This document shows, one piece after another, positions 1 through 6,011 of a stretch of DNA of 8,325 nucleotides. The translations under genes were made by a program, and so were the position numbers. Location of the stretch: positions 1 to 8,325 of the forward strand of contig CAKUOH010000037.1 in assembly GCA_934668765.1 (NCBI GenBank), given 5' to 3'. Numbering within the stretch: position 1 is the first letter of the stretch; every line of letters starts with the position of its first letter. The notes under the pieces were generated by a model that was not told where the DNA came from, searched no databases, and saw nothing but the letters and a program-made list of their open reading frames with translations. This DNA comes from an uncultured Helicobacteraceae bacterium. Lineage in GTDB: Bacteria > Campylobacterota > Campylobacteria > Campylobacterales > Helicobacteraceae.

Positions 1-842
1 GGTTTGCTAGTAGTAAATGTCCGCCCATAGCTAATTGCGTAATTTTTCGGGAGCGTTTTAATATGCACCACACGCGCTTTCAAACTTAACACAGGTTTTA
101 GATTCAAAGGCATTTGCAGAAGTGGAGAAATCCCATAGCTCACAATCCCCACGCGCACCATATCAAAAATGCCCTGTGGATAGCTAAAAATCCCCGCAGA
201 GTTTGAGCAATGCCTAATAAAGCCCATAATCCCGCGCGACTCTAATGCTTTGATAAAATCATCATATCGCCTTACTTGCATTTGTGTGTAGGACAAATCG
301 CTTTCATCTGCGCTTGAAAAGTGCGTAAAAATCCCTGCGATTTGGACGCTAGGCAGTTTTGCAATCGATTCGACTGCATTTAGCGAATCTTGCACATTTG
401 ATTCATCGCATAGAAAGCCAATTCGCCCCATTCCTGTGTCGATTTTGATATGAATGTGTGCAATTTTGTTTTGCCTTTGCGCTTCAAGTGAAATCGCTTC
501 GGCAATTTCCTTGTGATATACGCAAAGCTCGATATTATGCGCGATTGCGGTTTCAATCAACTCTTTTGGCGTATAGCCTAGTATTAAAATTCGCGCTTCT
601 ATCAGGGCGTCTCGCACGATTAGTGCCTCATCCATTCTAGCCACGCCAAGCGCATAAACCCCACATTTACAAGCCATTTTTGCAATCTCTGCGATTCCAC
701 AACCATAGGCATTTGCTTTAATCACGGCTAAAATTTTCGCACCTTGCGGTAAATGTGCCCGAATCTGCGCTAGATTATGCGCGTAGTGTGCTAGATTCAC
801 CTCCGCAAAGCAAAAGGATTCGCACTCCACAAAATCCGCCAT
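1..842 (-). CDS. alr: Alanine racemase, C-terminus cut by the window edge
   Basis: Cytoplasmic PLP enzyme interconverting L- and D-alanine, supplying D-Ala for peptidoglycan. I translated the reverse strand from the ATG at 842-840; it stays open for 280 codons to base 1, so about 90 C-terminal residues of a normal ~370 aa enzyme lie outside. Visible family motifs: AVIKANAYG (residues 39-47) with the PLP-binding Lys42; KIDTGMGRIGF (133-143) with the Arg that contacts PLP/substrate; GIFTHFSSAD (170-179); RHCSNSAG (210-217); MVRVGIVSYG (228-237); and ISYGRTF (270-276), whose Tyr matches the second catalytic base (Tyr265 of the Geobacillus enzyme). It starts 25 bases after the yqeY stop, so it is probably the second gene of that transcript; a G-run (GGGGG) about 7 bases before the ATG may serve as its ribosome binding site. 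No frame break seen. Confidence 0.95.
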   Translation of the reverse strand, partial: MADFVECESFCFAEVNLAHYAHNLAQIRAHLPQGAKILAVIKANAYGCGIAEIAKMACKCGVYALGVARMDEALIVRDALIEARILILGYTPKELIETAIAHNIELCVYHKEIAEAISLEAQRQNKIAHIHIKIDTGMGRIGFLCDESNVQDSLNAVESIAKLPSVQIAGIFTHFSSADESDLSYTQMQVRRYDDFIKALESRGIMGFIRHCSNSAGIFSYPQGIFDMVRVGIVSYGISPLLQMPLNLKPVLSLKARVVHIKTLPKNYAISYGRTFTTSK

Positions 843-867
843 TTTTAGCCCCCAAATTAGCTTAAAA

Positions 868-1308
868 TCAGCCTAGCAACTCTTTTGCGATTTTGGCGAT
901 TTTTGCGCCATCTGCCACGCTTTGCAAATCCTTACACGCGCCCATAACCTTGCCTAAATCTTGTGTGCCACTCGCACCAAGCGCATCGATAATCTCTTTA
1001 ATTTTCCTGCGCAACTCATCATCGCTAAGCTGTTTTGGCAAATATTGCAGGATAATTTCCAACTCGCCCTTTTCCTTTACCACCAAATCATCGCGTTTCG
1101 CGCTCTCATAAGCTGCAATCGAATCTAATCGTTGTTTTTTTGCGCCAAGCAAAATTTTTATCACGCCTTCATCGTCTAAAACCACGCGTTTATCGACTTC
1201 TACTTGCTTGATTCCTGCATTTATTAGCCTTATCGTATCGCGTCTAAAAATGTCATTTTCTTTCATCGCCGTTTTTAAATCCGCGCTTAATCGCTCTTTT
1301 ATCGTCAT
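868..1308 (-). CDS. yqeY: GatB/YqeY domain protein
   Basis: Full-length 146 aa YqeY family protein, the usual length. The family is related to the tail domain of the tRNA-dependent amidotransferase subunit GatB, but free-standing YqeY has no firmly established role; tRNA binding or amidation-related function is only inferred from that homology. Seen in the sequence: the N-terminal helical block with MKEND and RRDTIRLINAGIKQVEVDK (residues 15-40), KKQRLDSIAAY (57-67), QYLPKQLSDDEL (88-99) and DLGKVMG (117-123), in family order. The ATG at 1308 is preceded by AAGGA (complement of 1317-1321) at 8-base spacing, which fixes the start. It is the promoter-proximal gene of a yqeY-alr unit, driven by the extended -10 listed at 1353-1363, and is divergent from flgH. 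Confidence 0.93.
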   Translation of the reverse strand: MTIKERLSADLKTAMKENDIFRRDTIRLINAGIKQVEVDKRVVLDDEGVIKILLGAKKQRLDSIAAYESAKRDDLVVKEKGELEIILQYLPKQLSDDELRRKIKEIIDALGASGTQDLGKVMGACKDLQSVADGAKIAKIAKELLG

Positions 1309-1321
1309 TGTAAAAATCCTT

Positions 1322-1341
1322 TTTGGAATAAACTTTGCTTT
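1322..1341 (+). promoter_or_regulatory. Sigma-54 (RpoN) promoter for flgH
   Basis: TTTGGAATA (from 1322) followed by TTTGCTT (to 1341): the -24 GG is at 1325-1326 and the -12 GC at 1337-1338, exactly 10 bases apart as sigma-54 requires. The form GGAA-N6-TTTGCTT is the version known for Campylobacter and Helicobacter RpoN promoters. Transcription would start around 1350, about 40 bases before the flgH ATG. RpoN control fits a hook-basal-body outer ring gene in this phylum. The element is back to back with the yqeY promoter, whose start point falls only about 5 bases past it. Confidence 0.8.
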
Positions 1342-1352
1342 AAAAAGCGTGA

Positions 1353-1363
1353 ATTATATCAAA
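1353..1363 (-). promoter_or_regulatory. Sigma-70 extended -10 promoter for yqeY-alr
   Basis: On the minus strand the sequence TTTGATATAAT ends at 1353: a perfect TATAAT (1358-1353) with the TG of an extended -10 one base upstream. The start point would be near 1346, giving a leader of about 38 bases before the yqeY ATG. The upstream stretch is T-rich and lacks a clear -35, as is common in Helicobacter and Campylobacter promoters. Position is seen; activity is inferred. Confidence 0.7.
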
Positions 1364-1388
1364 AATTTAGTCGCATTAAGGTTAATTT

Positions 1389-2096
1389 ATGAAAAAGATT
1401 TTTATGCTTGTATGTGCGAATCTTGCCATTAGCGCGTGGCTTTTTGCCGACCCGATTATGGATTTTTCCCCGCCAAAGTATGTCGAAGAGTTGCCTGAAA
1501 AGGACTTTATCGAAGAGTTCCCCAAACTTGGTTCGCTATTTGGGCAAGGGGAGCGTCCTATGTTTGCCGATAGACGCGCTATGCGGGTAAATGATATTTT
1601 GCTTGTTTTAGTTGATGAAAGCTCAAATGCTAGTTTTTCCACGCAAAAGGCATATACAGGCAATCAAAATGGCACTATGTCCGCACCTAGCGTGGATTAC
1701 ACGGGCAATGATGCCCAAATAGCGCAAAATATCAATGATTTTAAAGATGGCAGTGCGTTTAATATGAATTTAGCAAATTCCGCGACAAATTTTAGCGGTG
1801 GTGGTTCGCAAAATCGCACGGAGCGCGTGAATTTTGAGCTTATGGCGCGAGTGATAAAGGTGCTAGAAAACGGCAATTATTATATTGAGGGGACGCGCCA
1901 GATTATGGTAGATGGCGAGAAAAAGGTAATGCTTTTAAGTGGCGTGATTCGCCCCTATGACATTACTTCAAACAATACGATTGCTTCGCGCTATATTTCT
2001 GAGTTAAAGCTAAATTACACGAGCGAGGGCGATATAAGCGATAAAAGGCATAAAAGTTGGGGGAGTAAAGAGATTGAACAAGCTTGGCCTTATTAA
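1389..2096 (+). CDS. flgH: Flagellar L-ring protein FlgH
   Basis: Builds the outer-membrane L-ring that lets the flagellar rod pass through the outer membrane. 235 aa, normal for the family. A signal peptide covers residues 1-20 (KK, then a hydrophobic core, probable cut after LFA before Asp21). Unlike enterobacterial FlgH, there is no Cys at the cut site, so this form is not a lipoprotein; the H. pylori protein, as I recall it, has the same property. Diagnostic blocks: KLGSLFGQGERPMFADRRA (46-64), NDILLVLVDESSNASFST (68-85), FSGGGS (135-140), ARVIKVLENGNYYIEG (153-168), VDGEKKVMLLSGVIRPYDI (174-192) and the C-terminal Pro-Tyr. AAGG at 1378-1381 sits 7 bases before the ATG. A sigma-54 promoter lies upstream. 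In H. pylori flgH also precedes the pseF/pseG genes. Confidence 0.97.
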   Translation: MKKIFMLVCANLAISAWLFADPIMDFSPPKYVEELPEKDFIEEFPKLGSLFGQGERPMFADRRAMRVNDILLVLVDESSNASFSTQKAYTGNQNGTMSAPSVDYTGNDAQIAQNINDFKDGSAFNMNLANSATNFSGGGSQNRTERVNFELMARVIKVLENGNYYIEGTRQIMVDGEKKVMLLSGVIRPYDITSNNTIASRYISELKLNYTSEGDISDKRHKSWGSKEIEQAWPY

Positions 2097-2146
2097 GCTT
2101 TGCAATTTGTTCTACTGCGAATCAAGTGCGAATCTGCAATATCCCA

Positions 2147-2188
2147 TCATTGCGAGGCGGATTCTATCGAATCGTCAAAGCAATGACG
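2147..2188. repeat. Short palindromic repeat, TCATTGCGAG family
   Basis: TCATTGC (2147-2153) pairs with GCAATGA (2180-2186), and inside it GATTC (2160-2164) pairs with GAATC (2169-2173) across the loop TATC. The outer ends match the long palindrome at 7908-8007 (TCATTGCGAG at one end, GCAATGACG at the other), so this looks like an internally deleted copy of the same element. It lies between flgH and pseF and stops 3 bases before the AAGG of pseF. The whole 107-base gap holds no gene and no convincing terminator for flgH. Confidence 0.65.
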
Positions 2189-2203
2189 ATAAGGTAGCAT
2201 AAG

Positions 2204-2878
2204 ATGAATGTCGCAATAATCCCAGCGCGGAGCGGGAGCAAACGAATCTCGCGTAAAAATATCAAGGATTTTTGTGGTAAGCCCATCATCGCATATTCGA
2301 TTAAAGTGGCGCAAGATTCGCAAATCTTTGATAAAATCATCGTTAGCACCGATAGCACAGAGATTGCGCAAGTCGCGGTGGATTTTGGCGCAGAAGTGCC
2401 ACATTTGCGCGAATCTTTTTGCGATGATTTTGCCACTACTTTGGAGGTTTTAGCTTATGAGGCGAATCGCCTAAATTTACAAAAAAATGATAGCATTTGT
2501 TGTATTTATCCCTGTGTACCGCTGTTGCAAGTGGATTTTTTAAAAAAGGGCTTTGAGAAATTTTTGCAAAATCCAAAATCTTATATTTTTAGCGCGTGTG
2601 AATATAATAGCAATCCACTGCGGAGCTTTTTTGTGAGAGATGACAAAATCCAAATGTTAGCGGGTAAATTTGAGCTTTCGCGCTCACAGGATTTGGAGAT
2701 ATTATATTATGATGCAGGGCAGTTTTACTTTGGGGTAGCGGAAAATTTCCTAGCAAAAAAGCCCATTTTTAGCGAGGATTCGCGCATTATTAAGATTCCT
2801 CAAATCTTTGTGGCAGACATTAACACAAGCGAGGATTGGGAAATCGCCGAGCTAAAATATAAGATTTTGGCAAGTTAA
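2204..2878 (+). CDS. pseF: Pseudaminic acid cytidylyltransferase PseF
   Basis: Activates pseudaminic acid with CTP to give CMP-pseudaminic acid, the donor for flagellin glycosylation; last enzyme of that pathway, cytoplasmic. 224 aa, close to known PseF lengths. Seen: the CTP-binding N-terminal signature IPARSGSKRI followed by RKNI (residues 6-20), GKPIIAYSI (25-33), IIVSTDS (45-51), YPCVPLL (102-108, in the place of the usual YPTxPL), and RSQDLEILYYDAGQFYFG (160-177), which separates PseF from NeuA-type sialic acid enzymes, then ADINTSEDW (204-212). AAGG at 2191-2194 lies 9 bases before the ATG. pseG follows after 58 bases on the same strand. NeuA is the alternative name often applied; the YYDAGQFY block argues for PseF. 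Confidence 0.92.
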   Translation: MNVAIIPARSGSKRISRKNIKDFCGKPIIAYSIKVAQDSQIFDKIIVSTDSTEIAQVAVDFGAEVPHLRESFCDDFATTLEVLAYEANRLNLQKNDSICCIYPCVPLLQVDFLKKGFEKFLQNPKSYIFSACEYNSNPLRSFFVRDDKIQMLAGKFELSRSQDLEILYYDAGQFYFGVAENFLAKKPIFSEDSRIIKIPQIFVADINTSEDWEIAELKYKILAS

Positions 2879-2936
2879 TAATTGTGGATTAGATTCACGC
2901 AAGATTTGGGATAGATTCAAAGCAAAAGGGCTAAAT

Positions 2937-3875
2937 ATGGGCGTTTTAAAAGCAGTGATTTTCACAGAAGCGGGAAAAAACTACGGGCTAGGGCATTTAA
3001 GCCGTTGCATTGCGCTAAAAAGCTATTTAGAGAGCGCGGATTTTGCGGTGGAGATTTATAATAGAGGCGATTATGAAAGCGCGAATGCCAAAAATATCAA
3101 ATGGCTTGAAAACCCGCTCCCATTGCTAAAAGGTGCGCATTTGGTGGTGGTAGATTCGTATTATGCGGATTATGAATTTTATGATTTTATGATAAAGAGT
3201 GCGAAAATCTGCGTTGCGCTAGATGATTTTAGCAGGATTCGCTACCCAAAAGATGCGATTATCCTAAATCCCGCGCTAAATGCGAAGCGACTTTATGGCA
3301 ATGATATTAAAAATGAGCTGTTTGCGGGGATTGAGTATGGCTTGTTGCGCGAGGAATTTCGCACCAAAGAGCCAAAAACCATCAATAAAGAAATTAGCAA
3401 GGTGCTTATCACGCTAGGTGGCAATGATTTTGCAAATAACACGCAAAAAGTCCTTGACGCCGTGCAAAAAGAGCTATCTTACGCACAAATAAGCATCGTC
3501 CTGCCACGATATTATGAGCCGCTAAATTACGGCTTTGATACGCAAATATATGCGAATCTCTCCGCGCGTGAGCTAAAAGATTTAATGCTTGAATCAGACT
3601 TAATCATCAGCGGTGGTGGCGTAACGGCGGTTGAAGTGCAATCCACGCGCACACCAAGTATCGCGCTTGAAATTGCGCCAAATCAAAGCTATCAGCTCCG
3701 CCAGTGGCAAAAAGTGGGACTGCGAATAGCCCAAAATCCCCTTGCCCTAAAATCACTCATCAAATCGCTAATAAAACTAAAAGACAGAAACAAAGTCTAT
3801 AACTTGCTAAATAAAATCGCAATCGGCGCGGAATTACCAAAATTAGTGGAAATGTTAAAAGAAAGGATAGATTAG
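2937..3875 (+). CDS. pseG: UDP-2,4-diacetamido-2,4,6-trideoxy-beta-L-altropyranose hydrolase PseG
   Basis: Removes UDP from UDP-2,4-diacetamido-2,4,6-trideoxy-beta-L-altropyranose, the fourth step of pseudaminic acid synthesis. It belongs to the MurG-like GT-B fold group. Seen: the glycine loop with the likely catalytic His, GLGHLSRC (residues 17-24, His20; equivalent to His17 of C. jejuni PseG), VVVDSYYADYEFYD (70-83), ALDDFSR (94-100), YGLLREEFR (134-142), VLITLGGNDFANNT (156-169) and LIISGGGVTAVE (222-233), the nucleotide-binding half. At 312 aa it is longer than the 274 aa C. jejuni enzyme; the extra length is mostly at the C-terminus (about 265-312, Lys- and Leu-rich). AAGGG at 2926-2930 is 6 bases before the ATG. 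No terminator is visible in the 42 bases before the convergent small ORF. Confidence 0.9.
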   Translation: MGVLKAVIFTEAGKNYGLGHLSRCIALKSYLESADFAVEIYNRGDYESANAKNIKWLENPLPLLKGAHLVVVDSYYADYEFYDFMIKSAKICVALDDFSRIRYPKDAIILNPALNAKRLYGNDIKNELFAGIEYGLLREEFRTKEPKTINKEISKVLITLGGNDFANNTQKVLDAVQKELSYAQISIVLPRYYEPLNYGFDTQIYANLSARELKDLMLESDLIISGGGVTAVEVQSTRTPSIALEIAPNQSYQLRQWQKVGLRIAQNPLALKSLIKSLIKLKDRNKVYNLLNKIAIGAELPKLVEMLKERID

Positions 3876-3917
3876 GAATCAAGGGCAAGTCGTGGCAAAA
3901 CAAAAATGTGCGAATCG

Positions 3918-4001
3918 CTACTTTTGAAACACCGATATATAGCAAACGCCCACAAATCCTAATAGCGCAAATGCGAATATACAAGCTACTAAAATTTCCA
4001 T
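3918..4001 (-). CDS. 27-residue single-helix membrane microprotein (hypothetical)
   Basis: I do not recognise this one. The reverse strand from the ATG at 4001-3999 gives MEILVACIFAFALLGF, then VGVCYISVFQK and a TAG at 3920-3918. Residues 3-24 form one hydrophobic helix with Cys7 and Cys20, ending in a short positive tail (Gln-Lys). What makes it believable is the ribosome binding site: AAGGAG (complement of 4010-4015), 8 bases before the ATG, among the best in the window. It begins 1 base after the stop of the upstream broken gene, so it would be translated as the last gene of that unit. It ends 42 bases from pseG, tail to tail. Too short for most gene callers; a chance ORF cannot be excluded. 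Confidence 0.5.
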   Translation of the reverse strand: MEILVACIFAFALLGFVGVCYISVFQK

Positions 4002-4002
4002 T

Positions 4003-4230
4003 TTACAATCTCCTTATTTCATCTATCAATTTCTTAATCTTAACCGACAAAATCGCAATTAAAATCAGCAAAACCACAATGCCAACGACACTAAAAAATA
4101 GCAAAATATTGCTAATGTTATCATATTGCGTAATGGCAAAGGCGACAATGGCAATCCAAGTCGTTATGCAATAGCTTTGCTACCGCCGATATTCAGCTAA
4201 TAATTCCTTTTTATGCCCTTTCTTGCCCAT
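4003..4230 (-). pseudogene. Small two-helix membrane protein gene broken by an amber codon
   Basis: From the ATG at 4230-4228 the reverse strand reads MGKKGHKKELLAEYRR, then TAG (4182-4180), then in the same frame 58 more codons to the TAA at 4005-4003. The downstream part begins QSYCITTWIAIVAFAITQ and holds two hydrophobic segments separated by a short polar loop (QYDNISN), the second rich in Val/Leu/Ile, and ends with the charged helix KIKKLIDEIRRL. It has no usable ATG, GTG or TTG of its own before the first helix. The simplest reading is one ~75 aa protein, cytoplasmic basic head plus two membrane helices, inactivated by a single change such as CAG to TAG. The start overlaps the end of the upstream ORF by 20 bases, typical of translational coupling. 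Family unknown to me. Readthrough or a sequencing error remain possible. Confidence 0.55.
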
Positions 4231-4393
4231 AGCCAAACTCTACAAAGTCAAATTTGCGTGGCATTATATCGTAAAATTTTGTGGTTTGTGTGTTAATCAA
4301 AAGATTTGCACCTTTTGGCAGTAATTGTGTGTCCTTGCCTTTAGACAAGATAAAGTAATTCAAAAAGTGCGAATCCACGCCACCACTCGTCAT
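4211..4393 (-). pseudogene. 3' remnant of an unrecognised gene, 5' end replaced by a repeat
   Basis: The reverse-strand frame ending with TAA at 4213-4211 is open back to a GTG at 4426, with an ATG at 4393. The part before about codon 16 (counted from the GTG) is encoded by the dispersed repeat at 4389-4419, so it is unlikely to be native. The remaining ~50 residues (for example YFILSKGKDTQLLPKG, TKFYDIMPRKFDFVEFGYG) read like the C-terminal end of a real soluble protein, but I cannot name the family. There is no ribosome binding site before either start. The frame overlaps the start of the next broken gene by 20 bases, which suggests the two once formed an operon. Taken as a truncated, probably silent gene. 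Confidence 0.45.
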
Positions 4394-4419
4394 ACTGAGG
4401 GCTTTAGCCCGAAGAATCC
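4389..4419. repeat. Dispersed hairpin repeat, GTCATACTGAG family
   Basis: GTCATACTGAG, then a hairpin GGGCT-TT-AGCCC (4399-4410), then GAAGAATCC. Elements beginning GTCATnCTGAG and ending GAAGnATCC are a widespread class of short intergenic repeats in bacteria; the assignment is from memory of that pattern. Only one copy is present in this window. It sits at the 5' end of the gene remnant and appears to supply its first codons. Confidence 0.5.
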
Positions 4420-4426
4420 AAATCAC

Positions 4427-4620
4427 GCGAATCTAAATTATGGGCGAATCAATGTCCCAAAAGCGAATCAAAATAACCTCGCTTTATAGATTAGAGTCTA
4501 TGTAGTGGGTAGGATTCTACTTTTTGCAAAAGCAAAACGAAGCAAAATTTTTTGCAATGATTCGCACTTTGTGCGGATTTTATTTTGTGGCAATTCACAC
4601 GATTTGCCACCAGATTCATC
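4427..4620. other. Non-coding stretch with several small inverted repeats
   Basis: No supportable gene on either strand. It holds TTTTGC-AAAA-GCAAAA (4522-4537), a nearby GCAAAA-TT-TTTTGC (4542-4555), CGCAC-TTT-GTGCG (4563-4575) followed by an AT-rich run, and GTGGCAA/TTGCCAC (4587-4593 with 4604-4610). These look like AT-rich debris or worn repeat copies; no promoter on the minus strand for the broken genes stands out. Confidence 0.5.
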
Positions 4621-4652
4621 AAAAAAATAGGCGAATCGCCCCTAGATTCGCC
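4621..4652 (-). terminator. Rho-independent terminator overlapping the end of the LpoB-like gene
   Basis: GGCGAATC (4630-4637) pairs with GATTCGCC (4645-4652): an 8-bp perfect stem with a 7-base loop. On the minus strand it is followed by TATTTTTTT (4629-4621). The rising arm contains the last sense codons (Arg-Ile) and the loop contains the TAG stop at 4644-4642, so the hairpin is built from the end of the coding sequence itself. Confidence 0.85.
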
Positions 4653-5985
4653 ATTGTAGTCCAAATACCGCCCAGTTCAGCGTAGTAGATATGTTATCTT
4701 CGCCCTTAATGGGAAATGAAATATTTATCTCATAAGTCATTCCCATATTTTTATGAAAATACCACACCAATCCCGCTTTTAGCCCCATATACAACCCATT
4801 GATTTCACGCGTAAAATTCGCCTTATAAACGCCGTTTTCGTGGGTTTGTCGGACTTGCCCGTGCAATTTTGAGCCAATGTCCCCATACACGCTAATGCCA
4901 ATATATATTCTTGTGTCGCCAAAAACCTTAAGTAGTTCTGGGTTTTGATTTTGATATAGCACCACAAACTCCCCACCTACGCGTTGCAGTAGCGCATAAG
5001 CATTTATTTTAATATCTCCGCGTTGCGAATAACTCATACTGCTTAGCTCCCAGCTACTACTTGAAAGTATATCAAGCATATCATCGCTAAATAACGCATA
5101 AGTAATATTATATAGCGCATTTATGCCAATACTCCAATTCCCTATATTACGCACATATCCTACACGCGTATTTAAAGGAAAGGTTAGAAACGAATTCGCA
5201 CCACCTTGCATAATGCGCCTCTTATCGGCAAAATCTATGTGAAATGCTTCCACATTAGCGATTCCAAGACTAAGCAACCCCAAATCAAATCCAAAAATAA
5301 AATTATTTTTACTTCTCTCACTAAAATCTATGCCCGATTCGGCGTTACTAGATTCCGCCTTATTCGTTTCCACTGCCACGCTAAAATTTTTCACTTCGCG
5401 CTTAGGTAGCTTTTTGGCGATTTGCTCGTTGCCTACCCACCGCACCACGCCTAGCTTTAAGTCTGTTAGCGTAAATGAAAACACATATTCTATTATTTCA
5501 TCATCTAAAATCTTGCGATTTTTCTTTGTGATTTTGCCTGTGAGTGCGTAGAGTGGCGCGATTAAGTTGCCTTGCTCTATTGTGGTGTATTGATTATACT
5601 CGGCGTTTTCACGCATTTTACGCGAATCGCACAAGATTTGCTCGATTTTCTTATCTCTCCCTGCATTTACCACCACAAACTTTTCGCTATTGCTTAGATA
5701 GCGCGTCAGCTCACTTGCGATGATTTCCGTGTCGATAGATTCGCTACTCTCATTGTCAATCGCGCCGATTGTTAGGATTTGCGCTTCGCTTTGATTTTTG
5801 ATGATTTTTTGTTTAAGCAACGAATCCACTTGCTTTTTGATAATGTCGCCAATGTCGTGGTTATCCAACCCAAAGCTGACAAAATCCCACGAATCCACAT
5901 ATTGCGGTTGATTCGTGCTACACGTGATAAAATTAAGCGCGAAAATAAATATTAAAATATGCTTCGCACAAAGAAAATTAGTCAT
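4642..5985 (-). CDS. LpoB-like envelope protein with a C-terminal beta-barrel-like half
   Basis: 447 aa in two parts. Residues 1-21 are a hydrophobic signal sequence ending at Cys22; FITC is a poor lipobox (Thr at -1), so lipidation is possible but unsure. Residues ~29-193 match the LpoB/PBP-activator family pattern: YVDSWDF (29-35), DIGDIIKKQVDSLL (44-57), ILTIGAIDNESSESIDTEII (70-89), LSNSEKFVVVNAGRD (97-111), then YALTGKI (146-152) and the closing strands to WVGNEQIAKK (183-192). LpoB in E. coli is ~210 aa, an outer-membrane lipoprotein that activates PBP1b. Here, after a Ser/Glu-rich linker (~205-227), another 220 residues follow with alternating polar/hydrophobic strands and aromatic-Gly turns (FIFGFDLGLLSLGI, RVGYVRNIGNWSIGI, LKAGLVWYF, LNWAVFGLQWRI), suggestive of a small outer-membrane barrel. 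The site before the ATG is weak. Starts 26 bases after the HNH gene. Confidence 0.75.
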   Translation of the reverse strand: MTNFLCAKHILIFIFALNFITCSTNQPQYVDSWDFVSFGLDNHDIGDIIKKQVDSLLKQKIIKNQSEAQILTIGAIDNESSESIDTEIIASELTRYLSNSEKFVVVNAGRDKKIEQILCDSRKMRENAEYNQYTTIEQGNLIAPLYALTGKITKKNRKILDDEIIEYVFSFTLTDLKLGVVRWVGNEQIAKKLPKREVKNFSVAVETNKAESSNAESGIDFSERSKNNFIFGFDLGLLSLGIANVEAFHIDFADKRRIMQGGANSFLTFPLNTRVGYVRNIGNWSIGINALYNITYALFSDDMLDILSSSSWELSSMSYSQRGDIKINAYALLQRVGGEFVVLYQNQNPELLKVFGDTRIYIGISVYGDIGSKLHGQVRQTHENGVYKANFTREINGLYMGLKAGLVWYFHKNMGMTYEINISFPIKGEDNISTTLNWAVFGLQWRI

Positions 5986-6011
5986 TTAATCCAAGTTTAT
6001 AATTGCAATTT

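Noticed and set aside
3908..4174. 88-codon plus-strand frame
   Set aside because: It lies antisense to the minus-strand microprotein and broken membrane gene, which have better start signals and hydrophobic structure; it has no ribosome binding site.
4563..4586. Possible plus-strand terminator, 5-bp stem followed by ATTTTATTTT
   Set aside because: The stem is short, the T-run is interrupted, and no plus-strand gene ends nearby.
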